A DNA stretch of 37,006 bases from Bacteroidales bacterium (GTDB lineage: Bacteria; Bacteroidota; Bacteroidia; Bacteroidales; UBA7960). This document shows, piece after piece, positions 8,743-17,828 of this stretch (positions within the stretch are counted from its first letter, which is position 1; each line of letters begins with the position of its first letter). The stretch lies in assembly GCA_007134525.1 (NCBI GenBank), contig SLKR01000003.1, positions 1-37,006 on the forward strand. The letters run 5' to 3'. The translations under genes and the position numbers were made by a program. The notes beneath the pieces were generated by a model. That model was given only the letters and a program-made list of their open reading frames with translations, was not told the DNA's origin and searched no databases.

Positions 8743-10167
8743 ATGATCTCTTTTATTCTTAATGACAAAGAGGTAAGCACGGAAACAGGGCCGGGGAGCA
8801 GCCTGCTTGACTTCATACGCAGGGAGGCCAGCCTTCCCGGCACAAAGACAGGTTGCCGCGAGGGTGACTGCGGGGCATGCACCGTACTGGAGGGCAAACT
8901 CAAAGGTGGCCGTGTTGAATACCGTAGCATAGTATCGTGCCTGAGCCCCCTTGGTAATGCGCACGGCAAGCATATTGTCACAATAGAGGGGATCAACTGC
9001 AAAACCCTCAGCCCGGCACAGGAAGCTATTGTCAAAAACGGCGGCACCCAGTGTGGATTCTGCACGCCGGGTTTCATTTTGTCACTTACCGCATTCAGCC
9101 TCGACAGCCAGTCTCCTGAACCGGAAAGGGCCATTGAGGCCATGAGTGGCAATATATGCAGATGTACAGGTTATAAATCAATTGAAAGGGCAGCGGTATC
9201 TATTTCGCGGATACTCAAAAACAGGAACCCCGATAACCCGGCAGGCTGGCTGGTAAGCCAGGGTTTTCTTCCGCCTTATTTCACCTCGATCCCCGAAAGG
9301 CTTGCAGCCATAGAGGCGCCGACCAGAACTACAGGCAGGAGAAGGACAATTATCGGTGGCGGCACCGACATCCTGGTTCAGAAACCTGATGAAACAAGTG
9401 AGTCGGATACCCTTCTGCTGTTTGATGACAACGACCTGAAAGAAATTGAGATAAAGGATGGGATTATACATATCGGGGCATCTGTTACAACCAGTGAAAT
9501 TATGCACTCCTCTCTAATGAGAGCCAGGATACCGCGCCTTTATGAATACTTCAGGCTCATCTCCTCAGAGGCTGTAAGAAACATGGGCACCATAGGTGGC
9601 AATATATGCAACGCCTCCCCGATAGCCGACCTGGTAATCTTTTTCATGGCGCTCAACACCTCTGTTAGCATTAAGAACCTTGTAAGCAAACAGCAGCGCT
9701 CCCTGCCACTGAAAGCACTTTATAAAGGCTACAAGAAACTTGATATGCTTGAAGACGAAATAGTTACACACCTTACTTTCCCTGCCGCGCAGGGAAAGCT
9801 GCTGTTTAACTTTGAGAAAGTAAGCAAACGGAAGATGCTGGATATAGCCAGTGTAAATTCAGCGATGTCGGCAGGTATTAGGAATGGCCTGCTGGAAGAT
9901 GTCATACTGAGTATGGGTGGTGTGGCACCCGTGCCCCTGTATCTGGAAAAAACGGCCGGGTTCCTTACAGGCCGCAGTCCTGGTGTTGAAACGATCCTGG
10001 AGTGTAATTCCGTCCTTCAGAAGGAGATCTCACCCATCAGTGACATAAGGGGCAGCAAAGAGTATAAGCGCCTGCTGGCGCGTCAGCTTCTTGCAGCCCA
10101 TTTCATTTTACTCTTTCCTGAACATACCGATAAGGATCAACTAATAAAACGCCTGTCAGAGGCATAG
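8743..10167 (+). CDS. xdhA: Xanthine dehydrogenase small subunit (2 x [2Fe-2S] plus FAD)
   Basis: This 474-aa protein has the XDH small-subunit order. The plant-type [2Fe-2S] domain has CREGDCGAC (Cys38, 43, 46) and Cys66. The helical [2Fe-2S] domain has CGFC (Cys104, 107) and CRC (Cys139, 141). The FAD domain has TIIGGGTDILVQ (about residue 200) and the second flavin motif NMGTIGGNICNASPIAD, with a CO-dehydrogenase-flavoprotein-like C-terminal region. It carries electrons from the Mo subunit to NAD+ or another acceptor. It starts 18 bp after mscS, and xdhB begins 1 bp after its stop. All eight cluster cysteines are present. It is a complete XDH-type arrangement, unlike the FAD-less hydroxylase at 20132. 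Confidence 0.92.
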   Translation: MISFILNDKEVSTETGPGSSLLDFIRREASLPGTKTGCREGDCGACTVLEGKLKGGRVEYRSIVSCLSPLGNAHGKHIVTIEGINCKTLSPAQEAIVKNGGTQCGFCTPGFILSLTAFSLDSQSPEPERAIEAMSGNICRCTGYKSIERAAVSISRILKNRNPDNPAGWLVSQGFLPPYFTSIPERLAAIEAPTRTTGRRRTIIGGGTDILVQKPDETSESDTLLLFDDNDLKEIEIKDGIIHIGASVTTSEIMHSSLMRARIPRLYEYFRLISSEAVRNMGTIGGNICNASPIADLVIFFMALNTSVSIKNLVSKQQRSLPLKALYKGYKKLDMLEDEIVTHLTFPAAQGKLLFNFEKVSKRKMLDIASVNSAMSAGIRNGLLEDVILSMGGVAPVPLYLEKTAGFLTGRSPGVETILECNSVLQKEISPISDIRGSKEYKRLLARQLLAAHFILLFPEHTDKDQLIKRLSEA

Positions 10168-10168
10168 A

Positions 10169-12442
10169 ATGAAAAACATCGACTCCATATCACATGTAAA
10201 GGGCAGATCGGTATATGTTGATGATATACCTGAAAGGGCCGGCACCCTCCATGCAGTTGTTTTCCACTCCCCTTGCGCGCATGGTATAATAAAGGGGCTT
10301 GACGTATCTGAGGCCTTGAATAACAACGGAGTACATGCAATACTAACAGCTTCTGACATCCCCGGAGAGAACCAGATAGGCGGGGTAATCCCGGATGAGC
10401 CACTTTTTGCAGACGGCAAGGTTGAATTCGCCGGCCAACCAGTGGCACTGGTAGTTGCTTCTGATGAAGCAACAGCAAGAAAGGCCAGAAGACTAATCAA
10501 AATTGAGGTTGAGGAACTTGAAGCTGTTACCGGTGCCAGGGAGGCATACAAAAAGTCAATGTTTTTGTCGCCTCCCGGTATATTCATTAGCGGTGACATT
10601 GAGAAAGCATGGAGAGAGTGCGAATATATATTTGAAGGGCAGTGTGAGTCAGGAGGTCAGGAACACCTCTACATAGAAGGGCAGGCCTCTTATGCGTATT
10701 TAAATGAGGACGGTGCGATCAGGATAATATCCTCGACCCAGGGACCTACCCACGTGCAGAAGACAGCTGCAGCAGTACTCGGGTTGCCAATGCACCGAAT
10801 TGAGGTTGATGTTACCCGTCTTGGAGGCGGTTTCGGCGGAAAGGAGGACCAGGCAACACCTTACGCATGCATGGCAGCCTTGGCTGCCATGCGTTTGAAA
10901 AAGGCCGTAAAGATTGTTTTGCACCGCCTTGACGATATGATTATGACAGGCAAGCGCCACCCATACAGCGCTGACTACAAGATCGGACTATCCGCCGGGC
11001 TAAAGATCATTGCATACCAGGCAAGGCTCTACCAGAACGGTGGTGCAGCAGCTGACCTGTCGCCGGCCATACTTGACCGCAGCCTGTTTCATTCGACAAA
11101 TGCATACTATATTCCGAATACGGAGGTAACTGCATACAGCTGCAAGACCAATCTGCCGCCCAACACTGCCTTCAGGGGCTTTGGAGGGCCACAGGCGATG
11201 TTCGTGATTGAGTCGGCAATAGCCAGGGCAGCACACGAACTTAAAACTGAAGCCAGAACAATACAGGAAAGGAACTTCCTCAGCAGCAAGGATCACTTCC
11301 AGTATGGACAGAAGGCAGCAGGCGCCAGCATTAGAAAATGCTACAAGCTGGCCGCAAAGGAGTTTCAGATAGAGAGGCTTTCAAAAGAGGTAAGGGAGTT
11401 CAACAGCAAAAACGGATTACGAAAAAAAGGCATAGCAATGATGCCCGTCTGCTTTGGAATTTCATTTACCAGCAAGCATATGAACCAGGCACGCGCACTG
11501 GTGCATATATATCAGGACGGGAGTGTAGGTGTAAGCACAGGGGCGGTAGAAATGGGCCAGGGTGTCAATACCAAGATAGTTCAGGTAGTGGCAAAGACTC
11601 TTGCCGTTGATCCCGGACTTGTAAGGATCGAGACCACAAATACCACAAGGGTCAGCAACACCTCCCCCACAGCTGCCAGCTCAGGTGCAGACCTTAACGG
11701 CAAGGCAGCACAGATTGCTTGTTCAAGGCTGGCATCACGACTCAAAAGGGCAGCAGCAAACAAACTGGGCAAGGAAATCAGGGATATTGAACTAAGTGGC
11801 AAAGGGATAAGGATTAATGGGAAATCTGCCGGCATCTCCTGGAAGGAGGCGGTAAAGTATGCCTACATGCAAAGGATATGCCTGTCGGAACAGGGGCACT
11901 ATTCAACCCCTGGCATTGATTTCAACAGAAGTATATCAAAAGGGCAGCCCTTTGCCTACCACGTATATGGCGCTGCTATTGTCACAGTCAATGTTGACTG
12001 CATCAGGGGCACATATGAAGTGGAAAGGGTAAATATTGTTCATGATTTCGGCAACTGCATGAACACTTTAATTGACATGGGTCAGGTGGAAGGAGCCCTG
12101 ATGCAGGGAATTGGCTGGATGACCATGGAGGAGTTTTCCTGGGATAAAAATGGACATATTCTCTCCAAGAGTCTTTCAACCTACAAGGTCCCGGATATCT
12201 ACTCAGCACCGGGTGAGGTGAATTGCATACCCCTGCCATCAAAGGGGCCGGCCAAGGCAATCCTTAAGTCAAAGGCAGTGGGCGAACCCCCGCTCATGTA
12301 TGGTATAGGCGTATACTTTGCACTGCAGAATGCCATTATTTCTTTCAATCCTTCATACCGTCCCGACTTTAATGCACCACTCACCCCTGAGAAGGTCCTG
12401 ATGCGCCTTTACTCTTCCCGGCCCGGGAAAAAGCGATCATAA
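10169..12442 (+). CDS. xdhB: Xanthine dehydrogenase molybdopterin-binding large subunit
   Basis: This 757-aa molybdenum hydroxylase large subunit has Mo-pterin motifs GGGFGGKED (219-227), AFRGFGGPQ (334-342), EMGQG (461-465) and KAVGEPPL (702-709). Compared from memory with bovine xanthine oxidoreductase, the purine-pocket residues are kept: Glu226 (bovine E802), Arg304 in ILDR (R880), Phe338 (F914), Phe433-Thr434 in ISFT (F1009-T1010) and catalytic Glu706 (E1261). The spacing E226 to R304 is 78 residues, as in the bovine enzyme. This supports true hypoxanthine/xanthine specificity rather than an aldehyde or aromatic substrate. It forms the enzyme with XdhA, whose gene is adjacent (1 bp gap). 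The last 34 bp overlap the convergent mocA gene. Confidence 0.93.
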   Translation: MKNIDSISHVKGRSVYVDDIPERAGTLHAVVFHSPCAHGIIKGLDVSEALNNNGVHAILTASDIPGENQIGGVIPDEPLFADGKVEFAGQPVALVVASDEATARKARRLIKIEVEELEAVTGAREAYKKSMFLSPPGIFISGDIEKAWRECEYIFEGQCESGGQEHLYIEGQASYAYLNEDGAIRIISSTQGPTHVQKTAAAVLGLPMHRIEVDVTRLGGGFGGKEDQATPYACMAALAAMRLKKAVKIVLHRLDDMIMTGKRHPYSADYKIGLSAGLKIIAYQARLYQNGGAAADLSPAILDRSLFHSTNAYYIPNTEVTAYSCKTNLPPNTAFRGFGGPQAMFVIESAIARAAHELKTEARTIQERNFLSSKDHFQYGQKAAGASIRKCYKLAAKEFQIERLSKEVREFNSKNGLRKKGIAMMPVCFGISFTSKHMNQARALVHIYQDGSVGVSTGAVEMGQGVNTKIVQVVAKTLAVDPGLVRIETTNTTRVSNTSPTAASSGADLNGKAAQIACSRLASRLKRAAANKLGKEIRDIELSGKGIRINGKSAGISWKEAVKYAYMQRICLSEQGHYSTPGIDFNRSISKGQPFAYHVYGAAIVTVNVDCIRGTYEVERVNIVHDFGNCMNTLIDMGQVEGALMQGIGWMTMEEFSWDKNGHILSKSLSTYKVPDIYSAPGEVNCIPLPSKGPAKAILKSKAVGEPPLMYGIGVYFALQNAIISFNPSYRPDFNAPLTPEKVLMRLYSSRPGKKRS

Positions 12443-13011
12443 TCCCCCGGTGTATTGATGTTTGACAATACCTGAGTTCTGTGAGTTTCAGCAAGGCAGG
12501 TACCGGTACTTTCCAGATGTTCCCTTAATGTAAGATGGTATTTCCTGGCTCTTTTCAATCTCTTTGCAGCATTAGGTGATAAAAGTATCGGGCTGCCGTA
12601 TTTCCCCCCACATACAGGTCTTATGCATCCGTGCTCCCCTGGATAGGATGCGAGCCATTCAAGGATATCAGTGGTAATAAAGGGGTTGTCAACATTATGG
12701 ACAAATACGCTGTTTGCCAATTTACCAAGCGCCCTGAGGCCACACTGAAGGGAGAATAACCTGCCCTTTTCCGGGTAACGGTTAAGCACAATATCCACTT
12801 CCGGTGGCATTTCTGCAACATGGGCCTCAAGCCAGCTAACACCTTGATGGTTGACCACCATTGCGATCCTCCTGCAACCGAAACCGGAATAGACGCTGGC
12901 GCAACGTCCTGCAAAGCTAATTCCGTGTGCATATTCAAGCGAAAGCTTTGGTGTTTTCATCCTTATAGAACTTCCGGCAGCCAGTATAACTGCATCGAAA
13001 TCAATTTTCAT
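12409..13011 (-). CDS. mocA: Molybdenum cofactor nucleotidyltransferase (MocA/YgfJ-like)
   Basis: This 200-aa NTP-transferase has the N-terminal nucleotide loop ILAAGSSIRMKTPK (a variant of LAAGxSxRMGxxK), a metal-binding-type VHNVDNPFI, GSPILLS and a C-terminal NINTPGDYDRF, as in MobA/MocA proteins. MocA-type members add CMP to molybdopterin to make the MCD form used by bacterial xanthine dehydrogenases. The position between two molybdenum hydroxylase units supports that role over MobA (GMP) activity. Transcribed against both neighbours, it overlaps xdhB by 34 bp. The glycine usual after the RM of the loop is replaced (RMKTPK), a minor deviation. The exact nucleotide (CTP versus GTP) is inferred from context. 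Confidence 0.82.
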   Translation of the reverse strand: MKIDFDAVILAAGSSIRMKTPKLSLEYAHGISFAGRCASVYSGFGCRRIAMVVNHQGVSWLEAHVAEMPPEVDIVLNRYPEKGRLFSLQCGLRALGKLANSVFVHNVDNPFITTDILEWLASYPGEHGCIRPVCGGKYGSPILLSPNAAKRLKRARKYHLTLREHLESTGTCLAETHRTQVLSNINTPGDYDRFFPGREE

Positions 13012-13029
13012 CTTATTGAAAACATTTCA

Positions 13030-13037
13030 TATTTTTG
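13030..13037 (+). promoter_or_regulatory. -7 element upstream of ygfK
   Basis: TATTTTTG at 13030-13037 matches TAnnTTTG, 30 bp before the ATG at 13068. A TTTC/TTTT run at 13005-13009 could act as a weak -33. The TTG start in the ORF track (13035) lies inside this element, supporting ATG 13068. Confidence 0.4.
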
Positions 13038-13067
13038 ACAACAGGCAGCCTCCAAATCAAAAAGCAA

Positions 13068-16000
13068 ATGTCCGACAAACTCTTTCCCCTTCCTGTCGAA
13101 AAACTCCTCGGAATCACTCTGAATGAACTTGACAATAAAGGTAGTTATTTTGGTATACCAGGGGATATCTTCTATACGCCACCTGCAGGAAGGAAAAACC
13201 GCCTTGAAAGCAGAATATTCGACCACATAATTCAGACACCAATAGGCATAGCAGCCGGCCCGCACAGCCAGATGGCACAGAACATTGTTGCAGCATGGCT
13301 GATGGGAGCCCGTTATATTGAACTAAAGACTGTACAAACACTCGACAACATCGACGTTCCCAAGCCCTGTATCGACATGCAGGATGAGGGGTACAACTGT
13401 GAGTGGTCGCAGGAGCTGAGTTTGCGTCAGAGTTTTGATGAATACCTCAAGGCCTGGGTTATAATACATGTACTGAATCACCGCATGGGTCGCAGTGAAG
13501 GCCCCGGTGTAGTATTTAACATGAGTGCCGGATACGACCTTGAGGGTATACGCAGCGAGAACATGCGGTGGTTCTTTGGCAAGATGACCGTTTGCCCGGG
13601 CGAGATAGAAGAAAAAAGGGAAGCGTTAAAGGAAGTTTACCCTCCCATTTCTGATGTCAGCATTCCAGGAACCATTTCAGACAACATTACCCTGTCAACA
13701 ATGCATGGTTGCCCGGCCGGTGAGATTGAATCGATCGCCGGCTGGCTGATGGAGGAAAAAGGCCTGCACACTTACGTCAAGCTTAACCCAACCCTCCTCG
13801 GACCCGGAATACTCAGGGAAATTCTAAACGGGCAGCTGGGCTTCAAAACAGTTGTGCCCGACCAGGCATTCGAACACGATCTCAGGTATGATGATGCTGT
13901 AAGGATAATTAAGAACCTGAGGCAAAAGGCAGGGGAATGCGATCTTGAGTTCGGCCTTAAACTAACAAACACACTAGAAACACTTAACAAAAGGGAGGTT
14001 TTTAACAAGGGTGTAGATAAAGTATATATGAGCGGAAGGGCATTGCATCCACTGGCTGTTAAGCTTGCTTCCATTTTACAGGAGGAGTTTGAAGGTAGTT
14101 TGTCGCTCTCCTTCTCAGGTGGGGCAGATGCATTCAATACCGCTGAATTGCTGGCCTGTGGGTTCAAAACCGTAACATCATGTTCTGATCTGCTGAAGCC
14201 TGGCGGCATGATGAGGATACCACAGTACCTGGAACAAATTCACAAGAAAATGGCATATTGCGGGGCTGAAAGCACTGAGCAACTGGTAACAAAGTCATCT
14301 GATGGCAGATGCAGGGAAGAGGCCTTACGGAAAAACCTGCGGGAGTATTTCTCGAAAACCCTGTCTGGCAGTTACTATAAAATGGAGTTTATAAACCCGC
14401 CAAACATAAAGACAAATCGCAGGCTTGAATTATTTGACTGTATTTCTGCACCTTGTCGCGATACCTGTGCCACATTGCAGGATATACCCGAATATCTGCT
14501 TTCTGCATCAAATGGGGAGTTTCAGAAGTCGCATGAAACCATATTGCGTACAAACCCCTTTCCCTCGGTAACAGGGATGATATGCGATCACCTGTGCCAG
14601 GACAAATGCACAAGACTGCATTACGATGAGCCCCTGCTTATAAGGGAGGTTAAACGCTTTTGCTCCGGACAAAGTGAACCGGATATCTGGCCGGCACCCG
14701 ACAATGGCCTTAAGACAAGTATAATAGGTGCCGGCCCTGCCGGGCTCTCCTGTGCGTATTTCCTTGCACTGGCTGGTTTTTCGGTAGAGGTATTTGAAAA
14801 ACTGCCTCAGGCAGGCGGTATGGTACGGTTTGCAATTCCGGGGTTCAGGCTGAGCGATGAGGCTCTTGACAGGGATATTGAACGGATAAGGTCGCTTGGG
14901 GTAAAAATTCACTATAACCGTTTTGTTGACAGGGAATTCTTCAAAAAGATAAAGGAGGGATCTGATTTTGTATTTGCCGGCCCCGGGGCACCAAAATCAA
15001 TGCCCCTGGATATTGAAGGAATTGAAGCCCGGGGTGTGCTTGACCCGCTCTCTTTTCTTTTCGCGGTAAGGGAAGGCAAAAGACCTGAACCTGGCAGAAA
15101 GGTCGTGATAATCGGCGGGGGCAACACGGCAATGGACGCAGCCCGGACCGCCTCCAGGCTTACAGACGGAGAAGTAATAATAGTTTACCGGCGCACAATA
15201 AACCAGATGCCCGCCGACCAGGGTGAAATCAGGGCAGCAATGCAGGAGGGAGTAAGATTCATTGAGCTCTGCGGCCCTGTGGGCATCATAAAGAAAAAGG
15301 GCAGGGTTAAGGCATTAAGGGTGGTAAGAATGGAATTAAGCGGCAGGGATCTTTCCGGCAGGCCAAAGCCCGTCAGAATTAAGGGAAGTGAATTCGAAAT
15401 TGAATGTGATACTGTAATCCCTGCAATAGGTCAAAAGGTAGAAACGGGTTTTATAGCAGAGAACGATTTAAAGACAAAAGAAGGGAGCTACCTGAGCCGG
15501 CAGGCAAGGGTATTTACCGGAGGAGATGCAATGCGGGGCGCATCTACGGCTATAAATGCCATCGGGGATGGCAGGAAGGCAGCCGGGGAGATTTTTAGAG
15601 CAGCCGGCCTGAAAGCTGGGCCCGGCCAGCCTGTAAAGGAGAATAAACCGGATAACAGGGAGATTATGATCCGCAGATCCAGAAGAGAGTTTGCACCTGT
15701 TGTCCGGGAGATCACATCAGATAAAAGGAAGAGTTTCAACCTAGTGCAACTGCCACTTTTCAGGGAGGAAATAGTAAGGGAGGCAGGCAGATGCCTTCAA
15801 TGCGACGAGTTGTGCAATACCTGCGTTACCGTATGCCCCAACCTGGCAAATTATCCCTGGTCGGCAAGTGCTGCAGAATATCCGGTACATACTGTCATAC
15901 AGGATAAATACGGCAAGACACTAATTACTGAAAACGGCACTTTTTCAATAAAACAGAGCACCCAGATCCTGAATATAGCCGACTTTTGCAATGAGTGCGG

Positions 16001-16340
16001 AAATTGCGAAACCTTTTGTCCGACCGCCGATGCTCCATACAGGGTAAAGCCAAAAATACACCTTGGCATGGATTCTTTTAATGCTTCAGACGAGGGTTAT
16101 TACCTTAGTAAGCTTCAAAACAGAAATATCCTCTTATTTAAGGACAAAAACGGATTGACGACATTCTCTGACCATGGCAGCCACTATACATTTGAATCCA
16201 ACCAGGTTTTCATTGAACTTGACGCCAACACTTTCGGGATAAGAGAGGCAAAGGTCAAATTAAAGGGCAAATACAGTGCAGGTACGGAAAAGGCTGCCGC
16301 TATGCACATTTTACTTGAAGGGACAAAAAATTTATTTTAA
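13068..16340 (+). CDS. ygfK: YgfK-type multidomain Fe-S flavoprotein (putative selenate reductase subunit)
   Basis: This roughly 1090-aa protein combines: a dihydroorotate-dehydrogenase-like barrel (about 1-420; GIAAGPHSQMAQN, LSTMHGCPAGEIE, VKLNPTLLG); a DPD/GltD-type Fe-S helical domain (about 455-530; CRDTCATLQDIPEYL, CDHLCQDKC); an FAD Rossmann fold (about 553; IIGAGPAGLSCAY); an NAD(P)H fold (about 680; VVIIGGGNTAMDAART); and two C-terminal ferredoxin-like clusters (about 907-986; CLQCDELCNTCVTVCPN and CNECGNCETFCP). This is the YgfK architecture, marking SDMH and anaerobic purine/urate loci. It probably shuttles electrons between NAD(P)H and a hydroxylase or reducible heterocycle; the selenate reductase name is historic. 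Start ATG 13068 replaces the TTG at 13035. The next gene starts 6 bp later. Confidence 0.9.
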   Translation: MSDKLFPLPVEKLLGITLNELDNKGSYFGIPGDIFYTPPAGRKNRLESRIFDHIIQTPIGIAAGPHSQMAQNIVAAWLMGARYIELKTVQTLDNIDVPKPCIDMQDEGYNCEWSQELSLRQSFDEYLKAWVIIHVLNHRMGRSEGPGVVFNMSAGYDLEGIRSENMRWFFGKMTVCPGEIEEKREALKEVYPPISDVSIPGTISDNITLSTMHGCPAGEIESIAGWLMEEKGLHTYVKLNPTLLGPGILREILNGQLGFKTVVPDQAFEHDLRYDDAVRIIKNLRQKAGECDLEFGLKLTNTLETLNKREVFNKGVDKVYMSGRALHPLAVKLASILQEEFEGSLSLSFSGGADAFNTAELLACGFKTVTSCSDLLKPGGMMRIPQYLEQIHKKMAYCGAESTEQLVTKSSDGRCREEALRKNLREYFSKTLSGSYYKMEFINPPNIKTNRRLELFDCISAPCRDTCATLQDIPEYLLSASNGEFQKSHETILRTNPFPSVTGMICDHLCQDKCTRLHYDEPLLIREVKRFCSGQSEPDIWPAPDNGLKTSIIGAGPAGLSCAYFLALAGFSVEVFEKLPQAGGMVRFAIPGFRLSDEALDRDIERIRSLGVKIHYNRFVDREFFKKIKEGSDFVFAGPGAPKSMPLDIEGIEARGVLDPLSFLFAVREGKRPEPGRKVVIIGGGNTAMDAARTASRLTDGEVIIVYRRTINQMPADQGEIRAAMQEGVRFIELCGPVGIIKKKGRVKALRVVRMELSGRDLSGRPKPVRIKGSEFEIECDTVIPAIGQKVETGFIAENDLKTKEGSYLSRQARVFTGGDAMRGASTAINAIGDGRKAAGEIFRAAGLKAGPGQPVKENKPDNREIMIRRSRREFAPVVREITSDKRKSFNLVQLPLFREEIVREAGRCLQCDELCNTCVTVCPNLANYPWSASAAEYPVHTVIQDKYGKTLITENGTFSIKQSTQILNIADFCNECGNCETFCPTADAPYRVKPKIHLGMDSFNASDEGYYLSKLQNRNILLFKDKNGLTTFSDHGSHYTFESNQVFIELDANTFGIREAKVKLKGKYSAGTEKAAAMHILLEGTKNLF

Positions 16341-16346
16341 AAGGAC

Positions 16347-17828
16347 ATGATAGAATTCACAGACAGAATCACGAACGAAAAAGCCCGTGAAAATGCCATC
16401 AGGCGCTTCAGAGAAAAGGAGATAATACTTCCTCTGTTCAGCCAACAAAAGGATCCGGATCTTATACCCGACAAGGTTAAAGACAGGCTTAAAAACATAG
16501 GGCTTTGGGAGATACACCCTTTGAACCTATTCCGGATAAACTGGAAAAATGAGGCCAGAGAAAGCGGCGGGCTTTTTGGCAAGGTAAATTACTTTGAGAT
16601 ACCGCGCTCAATCAGCGGAGTGAAAGCCCGCATCCTTATGCTGGCCGGGAAGTGGTTCCCCACTGGCGCCCACAAGGTTGGTGCAGCTTATGGATGCCTT
16701 GCCCCCAGAATAATAACAGGAGAGTTCGACCCGACCTACCACAAGGCAGTCTGGCCATCAACCGGTAACTATTGCCGAGGCGGGGCCTTTGACTGCAAGT
16801 TAATGGGAAGCAATGCCGTTGCAATACTGCCTGAAAATATGAGCCGGGAAAGGTTTGACTGGCTCAGGAATGAAATCGGGTGTGAAGTAATTGCAACACC
16901 GGGTTGTGAATCCAACGTAAAGGAGATATATGACAAATGCTGGGAGATCAGGCGCACCCGTCCGGATTGCATAATACTAAATCAGTTTGAAGAGTTCGGC
17001 AATGCAGTGTGGCATTACCATATAACCGGAAATGCGCTCGAGGAGGTTTTCAGAATGGAGGGTTCCGGCAGGAGCCGTCTTGCGGCTTATGTATCGGCAA
17101 CAGGATCAGCCGGTACCATTGCCGCAGGAGACTACCTGAGGACAATTGCACCGGATGTCAGGGTAGTGGCCTCCGAGGCACTGCAATGCCCCACCCTTCT
17201 GCAAAATGGCTATGGAGGGCACCGTATAGAGGGCATTGGCGACAAGCATGTACCCTGGATCCACAATGTCAGGAATACCGATATGGTAACGGCCATTGAC
17301 GATGAGGACTGTATGCGTTTATTAAGGCTATTCAATGAAAAAGAGGGAGTTAACTTTTTGATGTCTGAAGGACTAAACCGCGAGGAGGCCGGCACCCTAC
17401 CCCTGCTCGGTATATCTGGGATAGCCAATATGATCTCGGCAATAAAGACTGCAAAATATTTAGAACTTGACAGTGACGATATAATCCTTTCTCTGGCAAC
17501 TGATTCTGCGGAGCTTTACAGTTCAAGGCTAATCGAATTAAGGGAAAACAAGGGTGTATATACTGAAAAACAAGCACTCAGGGACTTTGAGAAAGCTATA
17601 ATGGGAACTGCGACCGACAATTTGAAAGAGCTGAGCTACCGGGATAAAAAGGCGATCCACAACCTGAAGTACTTTACCTGGGTAGAACAGCAGCAAAAAG
17701 ATGTTGATGACCTGGACAGCCTTTGGTACGACAGAGGGCTCTGGCCAAAGATATTTGCCCAGATAGGTCGCTGGGACGAACTAATTGAGGATTTCAATGA
17801 GCGTACCGGAGTTTTGTCAGGGCTTTAG
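16347..17828 (+). CDS. PLP-dependent fold-type II enzyme of unknown function (TrpB-like Lys motif)
   Basis: This 493-aa member of the tryptophan synthase beta/cysteine synthase superfamily has its probable Schiff-base Lys110 in FPTGAHKVGAA. That resembles TGAHKxN of TrpB rather than SxKDR of cysteine and threonine synthases or the motif of diaminopropionate ammonia-lyase. STGNYCRGG (138-146) is the substrate-carboxylate loop and SATGSAGT the phosphate loop. N- and C-terminal extensions of about 80 and 60 residues are unassigned. It starts 6 bp after ygfK, so co-expression is very likely. In related loci a PLP lyase (YgeX) degrades an amino acid released from the heterocycle; this protein could play that part (inference). 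Its 3' end overlaps the convergent hydrolase by 12 bp. It is not TrpB itself: no trp genes are nearby. Confidence 0.8.
   Translation: MIEFTDRITNEKARENAIRRFREKEIILPLFSQQKDPDLIPDKVKDRLKNIGLWEIHPLNLFRINWKNEARESGGLFGKVNYFEIPRSISGVKARILMLAGKWFPTGAHKVGAAYGCLAPRIITGEFDPTYHKAVWPSTGNYCRGGAFDCKLMGSNAVAILPENMSRERFDWLRNEIGCEVIATPGCESNVKEIYDKCWEIRRTRPDCIILNQFEEFGNAVWHYHITGNALEEVFRMEGSGRSRLAAYVSATGSAGTIAAGDYLRTIAPDVRVVASEALQCPTLLQNGYGGHRIEGIGDKHVPWIHNVRNTDMVTAIDDEDCMRLLRLFNEKEGVNFLMSEGLNREEAGTLPLLGISGIANMISAIKTAKYLELDSDDIILSLATDSAELYSSRLIELRENKGVYTEKQALRDFEKAIMGTATDNLKELSYRDKKAIHNLKYFTWVEQQQKDVDDLDSLWYDRGLWPKIFAQIGRWDELIEDFNERTGVLSGL

Noticed and set aside
13035-13067. TTG-initiated N-terminal extension of YgfK from the ORF track
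   Set aside because: It overlaps a -7 promoter element and adds 11 residues unlike the family; ATG at 13068 is a better start.
16347-17828. Annotation of the PLP enzyme as diaminopropionate ammonia-lyase (ygeX) or as tryptophan synthase beta
   Set aside because: The lysine motif TGAHKVG does not match the lyase, and the extensions and context do not match TrpB, so the function is left open.
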